A DNA stretch of 46,320 nt from Pseudomonadota bacterium (GTDB taxonomy: Bacteria; Pseudomonadota; Gammaproteobacteria; Burkholderiales; Burkholderiaceae), in the NCBI GenBank assembly GCA_021783435.1, contig JAJXUC010000013.1, forward strand, positions 1 through 46,320, given 5' to 3'. This document shows positions 17,464 through 27,742 of this stretch, in pieces (position 1 is the stretch's first letter; every line of letters starts with the position of its first letter). The position numbers and the translations under genes are program-made. A model generated the notes under the pieces. That model made no database searches. It saw only the letters and a program-made list of their open reading frames with translations, and was not told the DNA's origin.

Positions 17464-18435
17464 ATGAATTCAATGCAATCCGCAGGGCGGATGCCTCTAC
17501 GTAAGGTTCTCGTGCTGGGCACGGGGGGAACCATTGCAGGCGTTTCCACGGCCCATCCCGCCCAGGGCGGCTACCGCGCTGGAGTGCTCGACATTGCCCA
17601 GCTTGTCGAGGCCGCGCCCGGCATTGAACTGCTGGCCGAGCTTCATGCCGAACAGGTTGCGAGCATCGACAGCAAGGACATGCGCCCCGAGGTTTGGCAC
17701 AAGCTGGCCAATCGTATTGCCCAGTGGTTCGCACAGCCGGATGCCGTCGGCTGTGTCGTCACGCATGGAAGCGACACGCTCGAGGAGACAGCCTATTTCC
17801 TCCACTGTGTCTTGCCCCCGGGCAAGCCCGTGGTCTTGACTGCGGCGATGCGTCCGGCCACCGCCTTGTCGGCCGATGGCCCGCGCAATCTTTATGACGC
17901 GGTGCAGGTTGCGGCCAGCCCCGACGCGGTAGGACGCGGGGTGCTGTGCACGCTGCATGGCCGCGTGCATGGCGCCTGCGATGTCACCAAGGCCCACCCG
18001 GCGGCCTTGGACGCTTTTGCCTCGGGCGACCGGGGACCGCTGGGTTTTGTCGGACCTCAGGGGCTGCAATTCACGCGGAATCATCCTGGCGAGAGACCGA
18101 GAACGCTAGGTTTGCCATCCGCTGGGAACTGGCCGCGGGTGGAACTGGTGTCGAGCCATGCCGGGGCGGATGGCAGCCTGGTGCGCGCGCTGATGCAGGC
18201 CTCGTGCAACGGTGTGCTGGAGCCCGGGCTCGGTGGATTGGTCGTCCTCGGCACTGGACACGGCACGGTCCACGAAGACTTGCAGGTGGCGCTGGACGAT
18301 GCCGAATCGGCGGGGGTACGGGTGGTTTATGCCTCGAGGGCCGGGACGCTGCAAGGCGGCGCGTACGACGGGTTGAATGCCGTCAAAATCCGCGTGCGAC
18401 TGATGCTCGAACTGGCTGAGCAAGCGCTGGACTGA
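17464..18435 (+). CDS. L-asparaginase
   Basis: A 323-residue bacterial-type asparaginase, hydrolysing asparagine to aspartate and ammonia. Both catalytic threonine motifs are present: [12 protein letters not shown] near the N-terminus and [15 protein letters not shown], followed by the lid/base region [17 protein letters not shown]. No signal peptide is visible, so it is probably cytoplasmic. Start choice is open: ATG at 17464, at 17473, or at 17491 ([13 protein letters not shown]), which fits the family best and leaves room for a leader after the SOS boxes. It diverges from lexA and may share its operator. Confidence 0.92.
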   Translation: MNSMQSAGRMPLRKVLVLGTGGTIAGVSTAHPAQGGYRAGVLDIAQLVEAAPGIELLAELHAEQVASIDSKDMRPEVWHKLANRIAQWFAQPDAVGCVVTHGSDTLEETAYFLHCVLPPGKPVVLTAAMRPATALSADGPRNLYDAVQVAASPDAVGRGVLCTLHGRVHGACDVTKAHPAALDAFASGDRGPLGFVGPQGLQFTRNHPGERPRTLGLPSAGNWPRVELVSSHAGADGSLVRALMQASCNGVLEPGLGGLVVLGTGHGTVHEDLQVALDDAESAGVRVVYASRAGTLQGGAYDGLNAVKIRVRLMLELAEQALD

Positions 18436-18486
18436 CGCGGCAATCCGGCCGCTGGGCCGTCTGACGGCTTGCCCCGTCTCGTGCTC

Positions 18487-19029
18487 TCAGTGGCAATTGG
18501 CCGCGATCGCTGCAGCCGCCTGTTGGCGCTGCGCGGCGCGCTGGGCGTCGGTGATGTAGGCGCGATTGCCCTGAGGGTCGACCTCGGCCATGCGCACGCC
18601 GCTGTCCAGGGTTTGCAGCTGGCGTTGCGCCTGCAGGCAATTGGCTTGGCGCGCCTGCGCCTCGATCTGCTTCTGCAGGTTTTGTGCCGCTTCCTTGGCG
18701 CGCTTGTCTTGCTCGAGTTTTTGCTGCAAATCGCGGGCGGCCTGTGTCTGGGCCTGACCTTTGGCGGGCGGCGCGGAGGCCGAAGATGCCGCAGCACTTG
18801 CCGATGGACCATGTGGTGCCGCGGCGGCTGCGAGCGGCTTGGCCAGAATATTCTTGGGGGGAATGTTCGAAGGTGGCGGTTGGTCGCTGTACTGGACCAC
18901 GCCGGCTGACGATATCCATTTCCATTGGGCCAGGGCAGGAGGGGCGGCCAACAAGGCGCAGGCCGCGAGCAGCGCGACGCGCGTGGCCAAGCGGCGCACC
19001 GCACGAGCCAGCGTGTGCATGAGATCCAT
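18487..19029 (-). CDS. DUF4124 domain protein, secreted
   Basis: A 180-residue envelope protein. A signal peptide (RVALLAACALLAAPPALA, cleaved after ALA) is followed by the DUF4124 signature QWKWISSAGVVQYSDQPPP, an Ala/Pro/Ser linker, and a coiled coil (about 85-125, RDLQQKLEQDKRAKEAAQN) with a C-terminal Arg/Gln/Ala-rich helix. Function is unknown; DUF4124 is frequent in beta- and gammaproteobacterial periplasmic proteins. In-frame ATGs at 19050 and 19020 are alternative starts. Convergent with the asparaginase gene; a small GCCGT/ACGGC hairpin lies in the gap. Confidence 0.82.
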   Translation of the reverse strand: MDLMHTLARAVRRLATRVALLAACALLAAPPALAQWKWISSAGVVQYSDQPPPSNIPPKNILAKPLAAAAAPHGPSASAAASSASAPPAKGQAQTQAARDLQQKLEQDKRAKEAAQNLQKQIEAQARQANCLQAQRQLQTLDSGVRMAEVDPQGNRAYITDAQRAAQRQQAAAAIAANCH

Positions 19030-19131
19030 AGCAAACATCCAATGCTCCATGATTTTGATCGAAGCTTAAGGGATTCGGCCGCATCTTGGCTTCGTTTTCA
19101 TCCACTTGGGCATGGTTGACGCCGCTGTGTT

Positions 19132-19192
19132 GCCGGTTAGCCGCACCGGCGCGCGATGCAAAACCGCCGCGTCTTTTATCATCGCGTTTTGC
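19132..19192 (+). promoter_or_regulatory. Structured leader before guaB
   Basis: Two inverted repeats stand directly before the guaB ribosome binding site: GCCGGT/ACCGGC (19132-19137 with 19145-19150) and GCAAAAC/GTTTTGC (19158-19164 with 19186-19192). Whether they lie within the transcript is not known. They could fold in the 5' leader or be part of the promoter region. Confidence 0.35.
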
Positions 19193-19205
19193 GCCTGGAG
19201 GATTT

Positions 19206-20681
19206 ATGCGCCTTCTCGGAAAAGCGTTGACCTTTGACGACGTGTTATTGGTCCCGGCTTATTCACAAGTTTTACCCAAAGACACCAGCCTTTCGACCCG
19301 CCTGACGCGCCGCGTCAGCTTGAATATCCCGCTTGTCTCGGCAGCCATGGACACGGTCACGGAGTCCAAGCTGGCCATCGCGATGGCGCAGGAAGGCGGC
19401 ATCGGCATCATCCACAAGAATCTCGCGCCCAAGGCCCAGGCCGCGGAAGTGGCGCGGGTCAAGCGCTTCGAATCCGGCGTTCTGAAGGACCCGATCACGA
19501 TTTCTCCCGGCGTGAAGGTCCGCGACGTGCTGGCCTTGTCGCGCCAGCATGGTATTTCCGGTTTTCCGGTCATCGAAAGCGGCAAGGTGGTCGGCATCGT
19601 CACCAATCGGGATCTGCGTTTCGAGAACCGCCTGGATGCTCCGGTGCGCGACATCATGACGCCACGCGAGCGCCTGGTCACGGTGCGCGAGGGCGCCACG
19701 CTGGATGAGGCCAAGGCGCTGATGCATCAGCATCGCCTAGAACGGGTGCTGGTGATCAACGACGATTTCGAGTTGCGTGGCCTGATGACCGTGAAGGACA
19801 TCCAGAAAGCCACGGAGCGGCCAAACGCGGCGCGTGATCCGCAGGGCAAGCTGCGGGTGGGCGCAGCCGTCGGCGTAGGCGAGGGCACTGAGGAACGCGT
19901 CGAAGCGCTGGTGCGCGCCGGCGTGGACGTGATCGTGGTGGATACCGCGCACGGACACAGCCAGGGGGTCATCGATCGCGTGCGCTGGGTCAAGCAGAAT
20001 TTTCCGGACGTGGACGTGATCGGTGGCAACATTGCCACCGCCGAGGCTGCGCGTGCGCTGGCCGACGCGGGTGGCGATGGCGTCAAGGTCGGTATCGGCC
20101 CCGGTTCGATTTGCACCACGCGCATCGTGGCCGGTGTGGGCGTGCCGCAGATCACGGCCATCGCCAATGTCGCCCAGGCGCTCGAGGGCACAGGTATTCC
20201 GCTGGTGGCCGACGGCGGCGTACGCTATTCCGGCGACGTCGCCAAGGCCATCGCGGCCGGCGCCCACACCGTGATGATGGGTAGCATGTTCGCCGGCACC
20301 GAGGAGGCGCCGGGCGAGGTCATCCTGTATCAGGGGCGCTCGTACAAAACCTACCGCGGCATGGGCTCCATCGGCGCGATGAATGCCGGCTCGGCCGACC
20401 GGTACTTCCAGGACGGCACCCAGGCCTCCTCGGCCGCCGGAGCCGAGAAATTCGTGCCCGAGGGGATCGAGGGTCGCGTGCCGTTTAAAGGATCCCTGGC
20501 GGCCATCCTGTACCAGCTCGTGGGCGGCGTGCGATCTTCGCTCGGTTACTGCGGCTGCGCCAGCATCGAGGACATGCGCAGTCAGGCGCAATTCGTGGAG
20601 ATCACTTCCGCCGGCATGCGCGAGAGCCATGTCCATGACGTGCAGATCACCAAGGAAGCGCCCAACTATCACGTCGATTGA
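19206..20681 (+). CDS. guaB: IMP dehydrogenase
   Basis: A 491-residue IMP dehydrogenase, the NAD-dependent step from IMP to XMP in guanine nucleotide synthesis. The (beta/alpha)8 barrel holds the catalytic loop GPGSICTTR with Cys303. Two CBS domains (about 95-205; [13 protein letters not shown] and [16 protein letters not shown]) form the Bateman module. The flap region [10 protein letters not shown] is present. The ATG at 19206 has GGAGG four bases upstream; the frame to 19086 is a non-coding extension. guaA follows after 60 bp and catalyses the next step. Confidence 0.97.
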   Translation: MRLLGKALTFDDVLLVPAYSQVLPKDTSLSTRLTRRVSLNIPLVSAAMDTVTESKLAIAMAQEGGIGIIHKNLAPKAQAAEVARVKRFESGVLKDPITISPGVKVRDVLALSRQHGISGFPVIESGKVVGIVTNRDLRFENRLDAPVRDIMTPRERLVTVREGATLDEAKALMHQHRLERVLVINDDFELRGLMTVKDIQKATERPNAARDPQGKLRVGAAVGVGEGTEERVEALVRAGVDVIVVDTAHGHSQGVIDRVRWVKQNFPDVDVIGGNIATAEAARALADAGGDGVKVGIGPGSICTTRIVAGVGVPQITAIANVAQALEGTGIPLVADGGVRYSGDVAKAIAAGAHTVMMGSMFAGTEEAPGEVILYQGRSYKTYRGMGSIGAMNAGSADRYFQDGTQASSAAGAEKFVPEGIEGRVPFKGSLAAILYQLVGGVRSSLGYCGCASIEDMRSQAQFVEITSAGMRESHVHDVQITKEAPNYHVD

Positions 20682-20741
20682 CGCCAAGGGCCGGGAGCTG
20701 AGCCCCGGCTCGACACCCTGCCTGGCCACGGACCCAGCCAC

Positions 20742-22325
<1,584 letters not shown>

Positions 22326-22335
22326 TCCGCACAGC

Positions 22336-22362
22336 TTCCGAGCCTTTCGAGAGATCTCGGAA
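22336..22362 (+). terminator. Hairpin after guaA
   Basis: A perfect 7-bp stem TTCCGAG/CTCGGAA (22336-22342 with 22356-22362, 13-nt loop) starts 11 bp after the guaA stop. It is followed by A and not T, so it is not a classical intrinsic terminator; it may mark the 3' end of the guaBA message. Confidence 0.35.
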
Positions 22363-22522
22363 AAGTGGATGGGAGCAACTACCGTGTTTCTGTTTTTCCT
22401 ATGTGACCTCAGCCAACTTAGCCCGAAGCCATGCACCTCCTTGCCACTGGTTCAGGGGGGAGCCCCGTTCGGGCGCCTGGCCTCATGCGAGAATCGTATG
22501 CACGAGCAGCTTGGAGGCAGCA

Positions 22523-23440
22523 TTGAGCCATTTCCTACAGTCCCTCGCGTTGGGCAGCGGTCTGTCCCAGCGGCTGGCGCGTCGCCAGCGTGTGCAGCGC
22601 GTGGTCATGCTGCATGGGGTGGGCGGGCCCGATCTGCTCGTACGCGACTTCGAGATCTTGCTGCGCTGGATGCAAAGCCACTATCGTCTGGTTTCCTTGG
22701 ATACCTTGCTGGAGAACCTGGCATCGGGCAAGTCGGCAGATGGCGAAGTGGCGCTCACCTTCGATGATGGCCTGCGCAACCACCTGCGGCACGCTTATCC
22801 GGTGCTCAAGCGGCTGGGCATACCCGCCACGTACTTTGTCTGCCCAGGGTTGATCGAGTCGGGGCGATGGCTGTGGAACCACGAGGCACGTGCTCGCCTG
22901 AATCGCATGGACGCGCGGACGCGCACAAGCGTGGCGAACCTGGCCGGCGCCCCGCAGGACGCGGTCGAGCCCATCATCGACTGGATGAAGACCCTGACGC
23001 CTGACAAGCGCCAAGATGTCGAGCAGCGCATTCGGGATGCCTCGCCCGATTTCGCGCCGACTTCCGACGAGAGCGACCGCTTCGATCCTCTGGCCTGGAG
23101 CGATTTCGCGCAGCTTGATCCGGCGTTAATCACCATCGGTTCGCACACCATGTCGCACCCTATTCTGCCCACCATCGACGATGCGAGCCTGCGCAGGGAA
23201 CTGCACGAAAGCCGCGCCTTGCTCGAGGCGCGGCTGAGGCGCACGGTCGATTTGTTCTGCTACCCCAATGGATCCTGCGATGCGCGGGTCCGCGCCATGG
23301 CTCGCCAGGCCTACCGTGCCGCTGTGACGACGCAGGAAGGTCATGTGCTGGCCGGAGTCGACCCAATCGCCATCCCGCGCATTCCGGTTTCCAGCCATCT
23401 GCCCTTGCTGGCCTGGCGCATGCATCGCCCGGCGGCTTGA
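22523..23440 (+). CDS. Polysaccharide deacetylase family protein
   Basis: A 305-residue NodB-type carbohydrate esterase (family 4 fold). Its metal-binding motifs are the Asp pair in VALTFDDGLRNH and the two histidines in SHTMSHP; the strand LFCYPNGSCD matches the later conserved motif. No signal peptide is seen, so the location is uncertain. No ATG fits: I use TTG at 22523, which has GGAGG five bases upstream. The frame is open back into guaA but the intervening sequence is non-coding in character. The substrate (cell wall, exopolysaccharide or another N-acetyl sugar) cannot be told. Confidence 0.82.
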   Translation: MSHFLQSLALGSGLSQRLARRQRVQRVVMLHGVGGPDLLVRDFEILLRWMQSHYRLVSLDTLLENLASGKSADGEVALTFDDGLRNHLRHAYPVLKRLGIPATYFVCPGLIESGRWLWNHEARARLNRMDARTRTSVANLAGAPQDAVEPIIDWMKTLTPDKRQDVEQRIRDASPDFAPTSDESDRFDPLAWSDFAQLDPALITIGSHTMSHPILPTIDDASLRRELHESRALLEARLRRTVDLFCYPNGSCDARVRAMARQAYRAAVTTQEGHVLAGVDPIAIPRIPVSSHLPLLAWRMHRPAA

Positions 23441-23499
23441 TGTCGCACGGCCCGGTCCGGCTATGCTGCTGGCTGGTTCCGTCGATTCCCATTGCTCCC

Positions 23500-23721
23500 A
23501 TGAAAATGCTGTTCAGTGTCCTGGCCCTGGTTGTGGCCCTGCTGCTGGTTCTGCTGGCAGCCAAAACGCAAATGCAAGGACTGACCGCTCCCGCAGCGGG
23601 CGGTTCCACCTCGGCCACGGGCGACCATGCCGGGTTGATTACACCGCAGCAATACAAGCAAGAACTCGAACAGGCCATGCACGCATCGCGTCCCGCCGGG
23701 GCGAACGGAAGCCAGCCTTGA
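23500..23721 (+). CDS. Small membrane-anchored hypothetical protein
   Basis: A 73-residue protein with one N-terminal hydrophobic helix (MLFSVLALVVALLLVLLAA), an Ala/Gly/Thr-rich linker and a short polar end (QQYKQELEQAMHASR). It could be a single-pass inner membrane protein with a periplasmic tail. The ATG at 23500 was chosen because it starts at the membrane helix; the frame opens at 23437. The stop overlaps the TTG start of tadA (TTGA), implying coupled expression. I do not recognise a family. Confidence 0.65.
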   Translation: MKMLFSVLALVVALLLVLLAAKTQMQGLTAPAAGGSTSATGDHAGLITPQQYKQELEQAMHASRPAGANGSQP

Positions 23722-24344
23722 GTGCGGAGATCGACCTGACGGACAGGGCCTTCATGCGCCAGGCCCTCGATCAAGCGCAGAACGCCTGGCTGCTGGGCGA
23801 AGTTCCAGTCGGTGCGGTGATCGTGCGCGAGGGCCGGGTGATCGCCACCGGCTACAACCGGCCCATCGGCGACAGCGACCCCACGGCGCATGCCGAAATC
23901 GTCGCGTTGCGGCAGGCGGCCAGTCTGCTCGGCAACTACCGCCTGCCGGGGTGTACGCTCTACGTCACGCTGGAACCTTGCGCGATGTGCGCGATGGCGC
24001 TGATGCATGCGAGGCTCGATCGTGTCGTCTTCGGCGCGCCCGACCCCAAGACAGGCGCAGCAGGAAGCGTGATCAACCTATTCAACGAGCCACGCCTCAA
24101 CCACCACTGCGCTTTGCGAGGCGATGTGGAGGCGCAGGATTGCGGTCGCCTGCTGCAGGATTTTTTCCGCGAACGGCGCCGTCAGGCGTACGCGCTGCAG
24201 CAGGAGCAGACCACGCCGTCCGTCCCCGGCGGCCCGGGTGAACAGCACGCGTCATCGCACGCCGAAGGCCTGGCCCCCCTGGCCGGCATCGACGTGCGGC
24301 ATCTGGACGAACCCGATGCCGCTGCAACGTCAAAGCCCGATTGA
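23718..24344 (+). CDS. tadA: tRNA-specific adenosine deaminase TadA
   Basis: A 208-residue deaminase that makes inosine 34 in tRNA-Arg. Zinc and catalytic motifs are in TAHAEIVALRQ and LEPCAMCAMALMHARL; the FGAPDPKTGAAGSV loop is typical. There is an unusual C-terminal tail of about 50 residues beyond the family core, rich in Gln, Pro and Asp. The TTG at 23718 overlaps the previous stop and keeps the family's N-terminal DLTDRAFMRQAL; an ATG at 23754 is the alternative. Its end overlaps a TTG that could also start ldcA. Confidence 0.93.
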   Translation: MSAEIDLTDRAFMRQALDQAQNAWLLGEVPVGAVIVREGRVIATGYNRPIGDSDPTAHAEIVALRQAASLLGNYRLPGCTLYVTLEPCAMCAMALMHARLDRVVFGAPDPKTGAAGSVINLFNEPRLNHHCALRGDVEAQDCGRLLQDFFRERRRQAYALQQEQTTPSVPGGPGEQHASSHAEGLAPLAGIDVRHLDEPDAAATSKPD

Positions 24345-24352
24345 ACAGGGCC

Positions 24353-25318
24353 ATGCCTGGCCCGAACACCATGACCAACGCCAAGCCACAAACACCTTCC
24401 GCGTCCCGAGGCCCGCTGCGCCTGCTCTCGCCTTCGGGAGCGGTTCCCGACGCGCAGCGCATCGCACGCGCGCAGGCGCATTTGCAGGCCCTAGGTTTTC
24501 GTGTCGAGCTGGATTCCCAGGCCTTGAAGCGCGTGCAGCGCTTTGCCGGCACGGATACGCAGCGCGTGCTGGCCGTGCATCGGGCCGCGCGCAGCAAGGC
24601 GCATGTGGTGATGGCCACACGGGGTGGCTATGGTTTGTCGCGCATTCTGCACCGGCTCGACTACGCCCTGCTGCACGAGGCGGTGACTGATCGGCGGCAA
24701 TTCTGGGTCGGGCACAGCGACTTCACCGCGCTGCAACTGGCCATGCTTGCGCAAACCGGCGCCGTCACGTACAGCGGTCCGATGGCCGCTTTCGACTTCG
24801 GCTCCGACACACTCGACGACATCACCGTGGACAGCTTCCTCGATGCCCATGACGGCAGCCAGGAAGCCGTGGGTTTCGCCTGCAGCGACGCGCCGCGCGG
24901 CCTCGACGCGCGCGGCGTGTTGTGGGGCGGCAATCTCAGCCTCGTGGCCAGCCTGGTCGGCACGCCCTACCTGCCCAAAGTGCGCGGCGTGCTGTTCCTG
25001 GAAGACGTGACCGAGCACCCCTATAGCATCGAGCGCATGCTGATCCAGCTTCTGCAGTCCGGCGTGCTGCAACGCCAGAAAGCGGTGGTCCTGGGGGCGT
25101 TCACCGACTACAAGCTCACGCCGCATGACGCAGGTTTCGGTTTGAACTCGGCTGTCGCCTGGCTGCGGGGGCAACTCAAGCCCCATGGCGTGCCGCTGAT
25201 CACGGGCCTGCCCTTCGGGCACGTGCGGACCAAGCTGACGCTGCCGCACGGCGCGCGCTGCCGCCTGGTACGCGATGGCGCCGAGGCGTTCCTGGTGTTC
25301 GCGCACGCGCACGGCTGA
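24353..25318 (+). CDS. ldcA: LD-carboxypeptidase (muramoyltetrapeptide carboxypeptidase)
   Basis: A 321-residue serine peptidase of family S66 that trims the terminal D-Ala from murein tetrapeptides during recycling in the cytoplasm. The catalytic Ser is in VGHSDFTALQ, the Glu in LEDVTEHPYSIERML and the His in GLPFGHVRTK, in the usual order. The ATG at 24353 has AGGG close upstream; a TTG at 24341 and an ATG at 24371 are alternatives. It lies 8 bp beyond tadA and is the last gene of the row before a convergent dehydrogenase. Confidence 0.93.
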   Translation: MPGPNTMTNAKPQTPSASRGPLRLLSPSGAVPDAQRIARAQAHLQALGFRVELDSQALKRVQRFAGTDTQRVLAVHRAARSKAHVVMATRGGYGLSRILHRLDYALLHEAVTDRRQFWVGHSDFTALQLAMLAQTGAVTYSGPMAAFDFGSDTLDDITVDSFLDAHDGSQEAVGFACSDAPRGLDARGVLWGGNLSLVASLVGTPYLPKVRGVLFLEDVTEHPYSIERMLIQLLQSGVLQRQKAVVLGAFTDYKLTPHDAGFGLNSAVAWLRGQLKPHGVPLITGLPFGHVRTKLTLPHGARCRLVRDGAEAFLVFAHAHG

Positions 25319-25358
25319 AACCATCGCGCCGTATCGTTCAGCCTTGGTCGCACGTTGT

Positions 25359-25374
25359 GGCCAGCGGGCTGGCC
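25359..25374. terminator. Hairpin between convergent genes
   Basis: GGCCAG-CGGG-CTGGCC is a perfect 6-bp stem with a 4-nt loop in the 63-bp gap between ldcA and the acyl-CoA dehydrogenase gene. It lacks a T-run, so a bidirectional terminator is possible but unproven. Confidence 0.35.
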
Positions 25375-25381
25375 GGATGCC

Positions 25382-26584
25382 TCAAGCCGTAAAGGCCTGG
25401 ATGCCTGTCTGCGCCCGGCCCAGGATCAAGGCGTGAATGTCGTGCGTGCCTTCGTAAGTATTGACCACCTCGAGGTTCACGAGATGGCGGATCACGCCGT
25501 AAGTGTCGGAGATGCCGTTGCCGCCCAGCATGTCGCGCGCCATGCGGGCCACGTCCAGCGCCTTGCCGCATGCGTTGCGCTTGAGCATGGAGGTGATCTC
25601 GGGCGCGTCGACGCCTTCGTCCTTCATCCTGCCCAGGCGCAGGCAGGCTTGCAGACCCAGCGCGATTTCGGTCTGCATGTCGGCCAGTTTTTTTTGCACG
25701 AGCTGGTTGGCCGCCAGCGGGCGCCCGAATTGCTTGCGGTCGAGCACATATTGCCGCGCGGTATGCCAGCACGATTCGGCTGCGCCCAGCGCGCCCCAGG
25801 CAATGCCGTAGCGCGCCGAGTTGAGGCATGTGAACGGTCCCTTGAGGCCTTCGGCGTCGGGTAGCTCGTGGTCGGCGGGGACAAAGACGTCGTTCATCAC
25901 GATCTCGCCGGTGATCGAGGCGCGCAGTCCCACCTTGCCTTCGATCTTAGGCGCTGAAAGCCCGCGCATCCCCTTGTCGAGGATATAGCCGCGGATCCTT
26001 CCCGTGTCGTTTTTGGCCCAGACCACGAATACGTCGGCGATCGGGGCATTGCTGATCCAGGTCTTGCTGCCATGCAGCTTGAACCCACCTGGGACCGCAG
26101 TGGCGCGGGTGCGCATGCCGCCAGGGTCCGAGCCATAGTCGGGTTCGGTCAGGCCGAAGCAGCCAATCCAGTCCCCGCTGGCCAATCTGGGCAGGTAATG
26201 GCGGCGCTGCGCCTCGGTGCCGAAGGCATAGATGGGCAGCATGACCAGCGACGACTGCACGCTCAGCATCGAGCGATAGCCCGAATCGACACGCTCGACC
26301 TCACGTGCGATCAGGCCGTAGCAAACATGGCTGAGCCCGCCGCCGCCATATTCGCTGGGCAGCGAGGAACCGAGCAAACCCATGGCACCGAAGACGCGAA
26401 ACAGGGCAGGGTCGGCGGCCTCGCTGCGGAAGGCCTCCAGCACCCTGGGCACCAGTTCACGCCGGCAAAAATCGGCCGTGGCCTGGCGCAGGGTCGATTC
26501 GTCATCCGTGAGCTGCAGGTCGAGACGCAGCGGATCATCCCAGTGGAAAGACTGCGCAGGAGAATCCGTGGGTGCATTGTTCAT
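25382..26584 (-). CDS. Glutaryl-CoA dehydrogenase-like acyl-CoA dehydrogenase
   Basis: A 400-residue flavoprotein. The opening [17 protein letters not shown], the substrate loop [16 protein letters not shown] (the Arg binds the distal carboxylate of glutaryl-CoA in this subfamily) and the catalytic base Glu378 in [16 protein letters not shown] all point to glutaryl-CoA dehydrogenase, which oxidises and decarboxylates glutaryl-CoA to crotonyl-CoA. The [14 protein letters not shown] loop binds FAD. The ATG at 26584 is used. It diverges from an IclR regulator and shares the setting with a hydratase/dehydrogenase that could carry crotonyl-CoA onward. Confidence 0.9.
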   Translation of the reverse strand: MNNAPTDSPAQSFHWDDPLRLDLQLTDDESTLRQATADFCRRELVPRVLEAFRSEAADPALFRVFGAMGLLGSSLPSEYGGGGLSHVCYGLIAREVERVDSGYRSMLSVQSSLVMLPIYAFGTEAQRRHYLPRLASGDWIGCFGLTEPDYGSDPGGMRTRATAVPGGFKLHGSKTWISNAPIADVFVVWAKNDTGRIRGYILDKGMRGLSAPKIEGKVGLRASITGEIVMNDVFVPADHELPDAEGLKGPFTCLNSARYGIAWGALGAAESCWHTARQYVLDRKQFGRPLAANQLVQKKLADMQTEIALGLQACLRLGRMKDEGVDAPEITSMLKRNACGKALDVARMARDMLGGNGISDTYGVIRHLVNLEVVNTYEGTHDIHALILGRAQTGIQAFTA

Positions 26585-26645
26585 GAGTGTGTGGGGGCGG
26601 TGGGTCGGATTCGGGAATACCGCGTTGCAGGATTTTATTTTATGA

Positions 26646-26660
26646 AATATGTTACATATT
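26646..26660. promoter_or_regulatory. Palindromic operator in the gcdH-like/iclR divergent promoter
   Basis: AATATGT-T-ACATATT is a perfect 15-bp palindrome in an AT-rich patch between two divergent genes, 62 bp from the dehydrogenase start. IclR proteins bind palindromes of about this size near their own genes, so this is the likely site for the adjacent regulator. Confidence 0.6.
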
Positions 26661-26702
26661 GTGATGTTTTGTTATGACATCAATGCTCAACGTCATCACC
26701 CA

Positions 26703-27578
26703 ATGTTCAAGAACATCCGTTCGTTTCCAGTCCGGTTGAATATGCGCGTGCCCAAAAGAAGTCAGCCAGGTGTTCATCAAGCATCGATTCCGGCCCAGGT
26801 TGAAGTGGGGGAGGGGCGGCATTTCGTGACGGCTCTGGCCCGCGGTCTGAACGTATTGTCCTGCTTCAACACCCACGATCGTGTGCTGGGCAATCAGGAT
26901 ATCGCTCTGCGCTGCAGACTTCCCAAATCCACGGTTTCGCGGCTGACCTACACGCTCACCCAACTTGGCTATCTGGTGCGCGCCGATGCACGCGGCAAGT
27001 ACCGTCTTGGGCCTGCCATGTCATCCCTCGGGATCGCGGCGGCGCTGGAACACAAGGACATCCGCTTGTCGGCCAGGCCCTTGATGCAAGAACTGGCGAA
27101 TGGAGCAAAGGCCATGGTGGCACTCGGTACGCGAAGCTGGCTTTCGATGATCCATCTGGAGGCCTGCCGTGATGCATCGAGCCCTAGCCTTATGTTTGAC
27201 TTGAGCGCAGGTTCACGTATTCCCCTCGCCACCACGGCCATGGGGCGAGCCAACCTGGCTGCCATGGACCAGCATGAGCGCGAGAGCGTGTTCGACGACC
27301 TTGCCGCGTTCGACACCAAAGCCTGGCCCCGCCTGCGCCGCGACATCGAACTGGCGCTAGAGACTGCTCGCACGCTGGGATGCGCATGCTCTTTCGGCGA
27401 CTGGCGCGCGGACGTTAATGCGATAGCCGTCGCATTCAACCCGGGGCATGGCATCCCCCTTATGGTCGTCGGATGTGGTGGCCCGGCGGCCGAGTTGACG
27501 CCAGATTTCCTGTTGGATGCGGTGCGTCCCAAACTGTTGACGCTGGGGCAGAGACTGCAGGGTCTGGGAAATTCCTGA
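26703..27578 (+). CDS. IclR family transcriptional regulator
   Basis: A 291-residue (from this start) IclR regulator. The winged helix reads HFVTALARGLNVLSCF to PKSTVSRLTYTLTQLGYLVR, and the C-terminal effector domain follows from about KYRLGPAMSSLG. It resembles the PcaR/PobR subgroup in its FVTALARGL opening. The start is unsure: ATG at 26649 lies inside the palindromic operator, so 26703 or 26742 are more credible; neither has a clear ribosome binding site. By position it should control the divergent glutaryl-CoA dehydrogenase-like gene and perhaps the fused hydratase gene downstream. Confidence 0.9.
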   Translation: MFKNIRSFPVRLNMRVPKRSQPGVHQASIPAQVEVGEGRHFVTALARGLNVLSCFNTHDRVLGNQDIALRCRLPKSTVSRLTYTLTQLGYLVRADARGKYRLGPAMSSLGIAAALEHKDIRLSARPLMQELANGAKAMVALGTRSWLSMIHLEACRDASSPSLMFDLSAGSRIPLATTAMGRANLAAMDQHERESVFDDLAAFDTKAWPRLRRDIELALETARTLGCACSFGDWRADVNAIAVAFNPGHGIPLMVVGCGGPAAELTPDFLLDAVRPKLLTLGQRLQGLGNS

Positions 27579-27604
27579 GTCAGGATTCTTTGTCAGGATT
27601 CTTT
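27579..27604. repeat. Tandem 13-bp direct repeat after iclR
   Basis: GTCAGGATTCTTT occurs twice in exact tandem, followed by GTC of a third start. The first copy includes part of the iclR end region. It looks like a slippage duplication. Confidence 0.75.
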
Positions 27605-27742
27605 GTCGGGCGCCGCGGCGGTTTTCTCGCAAGCACGGAAGCTTTCAATGTGCCAGAGCGAGGCACGACAGTTCTACGATGCAAAGATCTGCACACCTGC
27701 AATGGCCTCATCCTCCGACCCCATCTTCCTGGACAATGCCGC

